Below, in pieces: positions 29,897 to 32,433 of a stretch of DNA of 32,433 nt. Position 1 is the stretch's first letter. The number at the start of each line of letters is the position of its first letter. Under the pieces are notes generated by a model. The model searched no databases. It was given only the letters and a program-made list of their open reading frames with translations, and was not told the DNA's origin. Made by a program: the position numbers and the translations under genes. Source of the stretch: a virus; the IMG/VR virus record IMGVR_UViG_3300042924_001029, positions 1-32,433 of that record. One strand, 5' to 3'.

Positions 29897-30867
29897 CCAA
29901 GCTATTCATCAGCCTTTCTGAGCCGAGCTATGCGCGTCATTCTTTGACGACCGCAGCCGCACGGATTGGAGTAGAGGTGGTCGGTCACATTGACGGGCCT
30001 CATGTACTTGCGTTGAGCAATCGCACATCGCAGGCTCTGTCTCGGGTGGCTGGTGTCAACTTCATCAGCGCGTCTACCTTCGACATCTTGAGTGACTGCC
30101 GGGATCGTATTGACCACATGCCTGCGCTTCCTGCTGCGCAGTCTGAGGCAGATGTGCTGGCGATGAACTTTCCTGTGTTCGTCAAGCCCCGCAAGAACCT
30201 GAGAAAAGGCACCACGCCTTTGGCCTACACGCGCTGGGCCAGTGGCGCTGCGTTGCATTCGGCAAAGTGGCAAGAGTTCTCAACCGCAGAAGTTGAGTTG
30301 GGCGGGCTGGTGGCTCTACCGGATATGGGCAACCCCATGTCTTGCCTGGAAATTACCTTCGCGGTCAACGCAGACAGCGAGGTTTTTCTCATGCATACGT
30401 CAACGCATGGGTTTGCCGAGCACAACAGGCCGACGAACCTTGTGTCTGGTGCAACTGCGCCAGCAGACCTCATGTCTGCCATCCAGTCGTTCTGCACAAC
30501 CCGGCAAATCCGTGGCGGCATCTTCAACGTGCAGGCAGTCGAGCATGGTGGAGCCTGGAAGGTCATGGACTGGAACACCCGACCCGACGGAACCTACGGT
30601 GTCGCCGCTGGCGCACACCCTGGGATGGCTGATGCAGGCTTGGCTCATATGCTTGGCCTGCCGGTGGTCGAGACGCCAGTTCACTTCGAGCTTCGCTCGT
30701 ACTGGTCAAACATGATCCCCAACCACCGGGCCGATGAGGTTCGCTCGTACGGTTTGATTCCAAGCTGGGTGTGGCACCGTGATGCGATTGGCCGCGTCTA
30801 CGGCATTGGCGACACAAAAGAAGAGGTACAGGCAAAGTTTGCCGCTTTTGAGGGGGCGATGCTGTGA
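29893..30867 (+). CDS. ATP-grasp superfamily enzyme (324 aa)
   Basis: ATP-grasp enzymes join a carboxylate to an amine or thiol via an acyl phosphate. The sequence has a small N-terminal alpha/beta part (LFISLSEPSYARHSL), the ATP-binding strand FPVFVKPRKNL with Lys98, a cleft region with NPMSCLEITFAV, and a catalytic metal-binding end GGIFNVQAVE followed by WKVMDWNTRPDG, with Asn228 and Arg230. These are the usual marks of the fold. The C-terminus (about 250-324) is unassigned. The substrate is unknown. It is coupled by ATGA to the fibre-associated gene and by GTGA to the TctC-like gene, so it may modify a surface molecule or a ligand. Confidence 0.68.
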   Translation: MTKLFISLSEPSYARHSLTTAAARIGVEVVGHIDGPHVLALSNRTSQALSRVAGVNFISASTFDILSDCRDRIDHMPALPAAQSEADVLAMNFPVFVKPRKNLRKGTTPLAYTRWASGAALHSAKWQEFSTAEVELGGLVALPDMGNPMSCLEITFAVNADSEVFLMHTSTHGFAEHNRPTNLVSGATAPADLMSAIQSFCTTRQIRGGIFNVQAVEHGGAWKVMDWNTRPDGTYGVAAGAHPGMADAGLAHMLGLPVVETPVHFELRSYWSNMIPNHRADEVRSYGLIPSWVWHRDAIGRVYGIGDTKEEVQAKFAAFEGAML

Positions 30868-31655
30868 TTCGATTTCTGGCGGCGTTGCTGATATTTGCTG
30901 GCTTGGCCCATGCCCAGCCGCTGACGTTTGTCACGCTGACGGGTGCTGGCTCTTTGTCTGACACCGCCATACGTCAAGCCGCCCCTGAAATTGAAAAGCA
31001 AACGGGTCGCCCCGTTGTTGTGGTCAACATGCCCGGAGCAAATGGCTTGATTGGGGTTCGATACTTTTTGTCCCAGCCATCAGACCAAACTGTGTTGGTT
31101 GGAAATTCCTCAATCGGGTACTTGAAAGCAGTAGGGCAGTTTGATGGTCCTCTGATCCCACTTGCAGGGCTTACCAAAACCGATCTGGCTGTTTACACCA
31201 GTGACAAAAGCCCATTTGCTGCCGCCTACCGGGGATCAACGCTTCGTGCTGCATCCACATCGCCTATGACAAACATGAGCATCTGCATGTTTGATAGCCA
31301 GCATCGGACGGCAACGACCATCGTCCCGTATAAACAGTTTGGGCAGGCGTTAATCGACACAGTTGAGGGCCGCGTTGATTATGTGGTTGCCCCGTCTGGC
31401 GCAGCTTCATTGGAGGGAATGGTGAGCGCAGGCAGGTTGCGCATGGCGCATTTGCTTGGCCCAAAGTTTGGATGGAATGCGCTATTTGTCTCTGGCAATG
31501 GAATCAACGCACCTTGGCGGCAGGGCGTTCTCAATGCAGTCAAAGAAACCCGGTTTGTTGGATTGAACCGTTTTGATGCCACGGCAATCCAGATTACGGA
31601 AATCCAACAACAAGAGCACAACACAATCTCGAACTGCTTGAGAAGCACGGTTTGA
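30864..31655 (+). CDS. Secreted TctC/Bug-type solute-binding protein (263 aa)
   Basis: A signal peptide (residues 1-17, IRFLAALLIFAGLAHA) precedes a periplasmic two-lobe binding protein of the TctC (Bug) family. The family pattern is visible: TFVTLTGAGSLSDTAIRQAA near 21-40, IEKQTGRPVVVVNMPGANGL and the second-lobe block VPYKQFGQALIDTVEGRVDY. In bacteria these proteins catch tri- or dicarboxylates for a TTT transporter. At 263 residues it is shorter than usual (about 320), with the C-terminal lobe reduced. The GTG start is in a GTGA overlap with the ATP-grasp gene. Its role in a phage may be to alter host uptake during infection, but this is inference. A palindrome and terminator follow. Confidence 0.78.
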   Translation: MIRFLAALLIFAGLAHAQPLTFVTLTGAGSLSDTAIRQAAPEIEKQTGRPVVVVNMPGANGLIGVRYFLSQPSDQTVLVGNSSIGYLKAVGQFDGPLIPLAGLTKTDLAVYTSDKSPFAAAYRGSTLRAASTSPMTNMSICMFDSQHRTATTIVPYKQFGQALIDTVEGRVDYVVAPSGAASLEGMVSAGRLRMAHLLGPKFGWNALFVSGNGINAPWRQGVLNAVKETRFVGLNRFDATAIQITEIQQQEHNTISNCLRSTV

Positions 31656-31666
31656 TGTATTTAGTA

Positions 31667-31685
31667 TTGCCGGTTTTACCGGTAA
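31667..31685 (+). promoter_or_regulatory. Palindrome after the TctC-like gene
   Basis: TTGCCGGT (31667-31674) pairs with ACCGGTAA (31678-31685) around a TTT loop, with one G-T pair. As DNA it is a near-perfect dyad and could be an operator; as RNA it is a short hairpin. It lies 11 bases past the stop codon and just before a weaker hairpin. Confidence 0.45.
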
Positions 31686-31691
31686 GGCAGC

Positions 31692-31716
31692 CCACCAGCC
31701 TCTGATGGTGGATTTT
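31692..31716 (+). terminator. Weak intrinsic terminator
   Basis: CCACCA (31692-31697) pairs with TGGTGG (31706-31711) around an eight-base loop, and ATTTT follows. The stem is short and the T-run only four, so termination may be partial. It separates the ATP-grasp/TctC pair from the final gene group. Confidence 0.45.
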
Positions 31717-31728
31717 GGGAGATACGCT

Positions 31729-31941
31729 ATGGGCAACAACAAAGAGCCCCAGACCGTAAGCATTGAAGGCAAGGAATACAGGCTGGACAACTTCACACAG
31801 GAGCAAAAGATGTTGCTTGATCATTGTGTGGACTTGGACAGAAAAATTGCTTCTTGTCAGTTTCAATTTGATCAACTTCGAGTCGGCAAGGATGCATTCC
31901 TGAAGATGCTCCAGCAGTCTTTGGAAGAGCAACCTCAGTGA
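31729..31941 (+). CDS. Small phage protein with coiled-coil end (70 aa)
   Basis: An N-terminal strand-like part (VSIEGKEYRLDNFTQEQKML) is followed by a helix (HCVDLDRKIASCQFQFDQLR, then AFLKMLQQSLEE) with coiled-coil spacing. The form EGKEYxLDNFxxEQ followed by DLDRK is known to me from many small uncharacterised phage proteins near lysis genes. ATG 31729 has TGGGAG (31716-31721) upstream; an earlier in-frame GTG at 31705 would lie in the terminator hairpin and is not preferred. Function unknown. Confidence 0.68.
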   Translation: MGNNKEPQTVSIEGKEYRLDNFTQEQKMLLDHCVDLDRKIASCQFQFDQLRVGKDAFLKMLQQSLEEQPQ

Positions 31942-31948
31942 GGATTTG

Positions 31949-32170
31949 ATGGAAACGCAGGCGATATTCAACGTGATTGTTGGAATCGCCGCCTTTTTTG
32001 GCGGCTGGGTCTTGAACAACATTACCAAGGCGATTGAGCGCCTGGACAAAGACGTTCGGGAGATGCCGCACAACTACGTCTCAAAAGACGACTATCACCG
32101 CGACATCGACGAAATCAAGGACATCTGCAAGCAGATCTTCAACAAGCTCGATCACAAGATGGACAAGTGA
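31949..32170 (+). CDS. Small membrane-anchored protein (73 aa), possible holin or spanin part
   Basis: One membrane segment near residues 6-24 (IFNVIVGIAAFFGGWVLNNI) is followed by a charged helix (KAIERLDKDVREMPHNYVSK, then DEIKDICKQIFNKLDHKMDK). This is the layout of an inner-membrane anchored coiled-coil protein, as found for some phage holins and i-spanins, and in many unnamed phage proteins. No lysis enzyme is in the window, so the lysis role is a guess from position and shape. AGTGAGGA lies before the ATG. Confidence 0.65.
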   Translation: METQAIFNVIVGIAAFFGGWVLNNITKAIERLDKDVREMPHNYVSKDDYHRDIDEIKDICKQIFNKLDHKMDK

Positions 32171-32177
32171 GTGCATC

Positions 32178-32433
32178 ATGATCGACCCCATCACCGCTCT
32201 TGCTGCCATATCGTCAGCGGTCGAACTTGTTAAAAAAGTTGCCGCGACGGTTGATGATGTCACTTCGCTCGGGCCGGTGCTGGGAAAATATTTTGATGCC
32301 AAAGCTGACGCCATCGAAGTTGTTCAAAAGTCGCAGCAGGGTGAGTTCAAAGGGTCCGCTTTAGGCAAGGCGCTTGAACTGGAAATGGCCATTGAGCAGG
32401 CCAAGCAGTTTGAGGAACAGATCAAGATGCTGT
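32178..32433 (+). CDS. Helical phage protein, cut off at window end (at least 85 aa)
   Basis: An open frame starts at ATG 32178, eight bases after the previous stop, and runs out of the window without a stop codon. The visible part is helical and Ala/Glu/Lys-rich (MIDPITALAAISSAVELVKK, GPVLGKYFDAKADAIEVVQK, KALELEMAIEQAKQFEEQIK). I recall proteins with this start (MIDPITA...) near the end of structural modules in uncultured phages, with no known role. The product length is unknown. Confidence 0.65.
   Translation, partial: MIDPITALAAISSAVELVKKVAATVDDVTSLGPVLGKYFDAKADAIEVVQKSQQGEFKGSALGKALELEMAIEQAKQFEEQIKML

Noticed and set aside
31949-32170. Firm call of a holin
   Set aside because: One membrane segment and a charged helix are compatible with a holin or spanin, but there is no endolysin next to it in the window and no family motif, so only a tentative role is given.
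1-32433. Integrase, attachment sites, CRISPR arrays, insertion sequences
   Set aside because: None seen. No recombinase motifs, no regularly spaced direct repeats, no terminal inverted repeats with a transposase. A lysogeny module may lie outside the window.

Overview
The window is one continuous block of a tailed double-stranded DNA phage genome. Every supported gene is on the + strand. Genes are packed head to tail, mostly with 1-17 base overlaps (ATGA, GTGA or TGATG junctions), which implies long co-translated operons. The module order (small and large terminase, portal, scaffold, capsid, head-tail adaptor, tail fibres), a portal and gp4-like adaptor of the short-tailed kind, and the lack of any tape-measure gene suggest a podovirus-like virion. 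The host is probably a Gram-negative proteobacterium. A betaproteobacterium of the Burkholderiales, perhaps from freshwater, is my best guess, because the window carries a TctC/Bug-type solute-binding protein and that family is greatly expanded there. This host call is inference. No integrase, attachment site, tRNA or CRISPR array was seen.

Bases 1-3722 are an early or accessory block. It opens with the end of a Ref-like HNH nuclease gene, then has about 14 tiny genes, among them a free-standing sigma-70 region 4 protein, a small zinc-ribbon protein and a 28-residue membrane peptide. Two of these genes share an upstream dyad (GTAA-N7-TTAC) and a shared leader (CAACAGCGAAGGAA...). Bases 3723-4299 are the only long stretch without a convincing large gene. 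It holds a strong consensus promoter, a roughly 98-base rod-like RNA with a perfect terminator stem that also contains a 21-codon reading frame, a doubtful 62-codon frame, and several further inverted repeats.

Bases 4300-21945 are the packaging and head module: a secreted Cys-rich micro-protein, small and large terminase, three small genes, a 1327-residue multidomain protein with an ADP-ribosyltransferase-like domain, portal, two small genes, a GroES-like co-chaperonin, scaffold, a conserved protein, a putative decoration protein, the major capsid protein, several virion proteins, a gp4-like adaptor carrying an inserted F5/8C (discoidin-like) domain, and a Cys-rich protein. Short Gly-Gly-x-Val linkers recur in several of these proteins.

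Bases 21949-29896 are a tail-fibre and receptor-binding array with several small genes and a mini-cupin inside it. Bases 29893-31655 hold a translationally coupled pair, an ATP-grasp enzyme and a secreted TctC/Bug solute-binding protein, which look like auxiliary functions. The window ends with small genes, including a membrane-anchored protein of possible lysis function and a gene cut off by the window edge. The most unusual items are the ATP-grasp/TctC pair, the discoidin insertion in the adaptor, the Gly-Gly-x-Val linkers, the GroES homologue in the head operon, and the small RNA.
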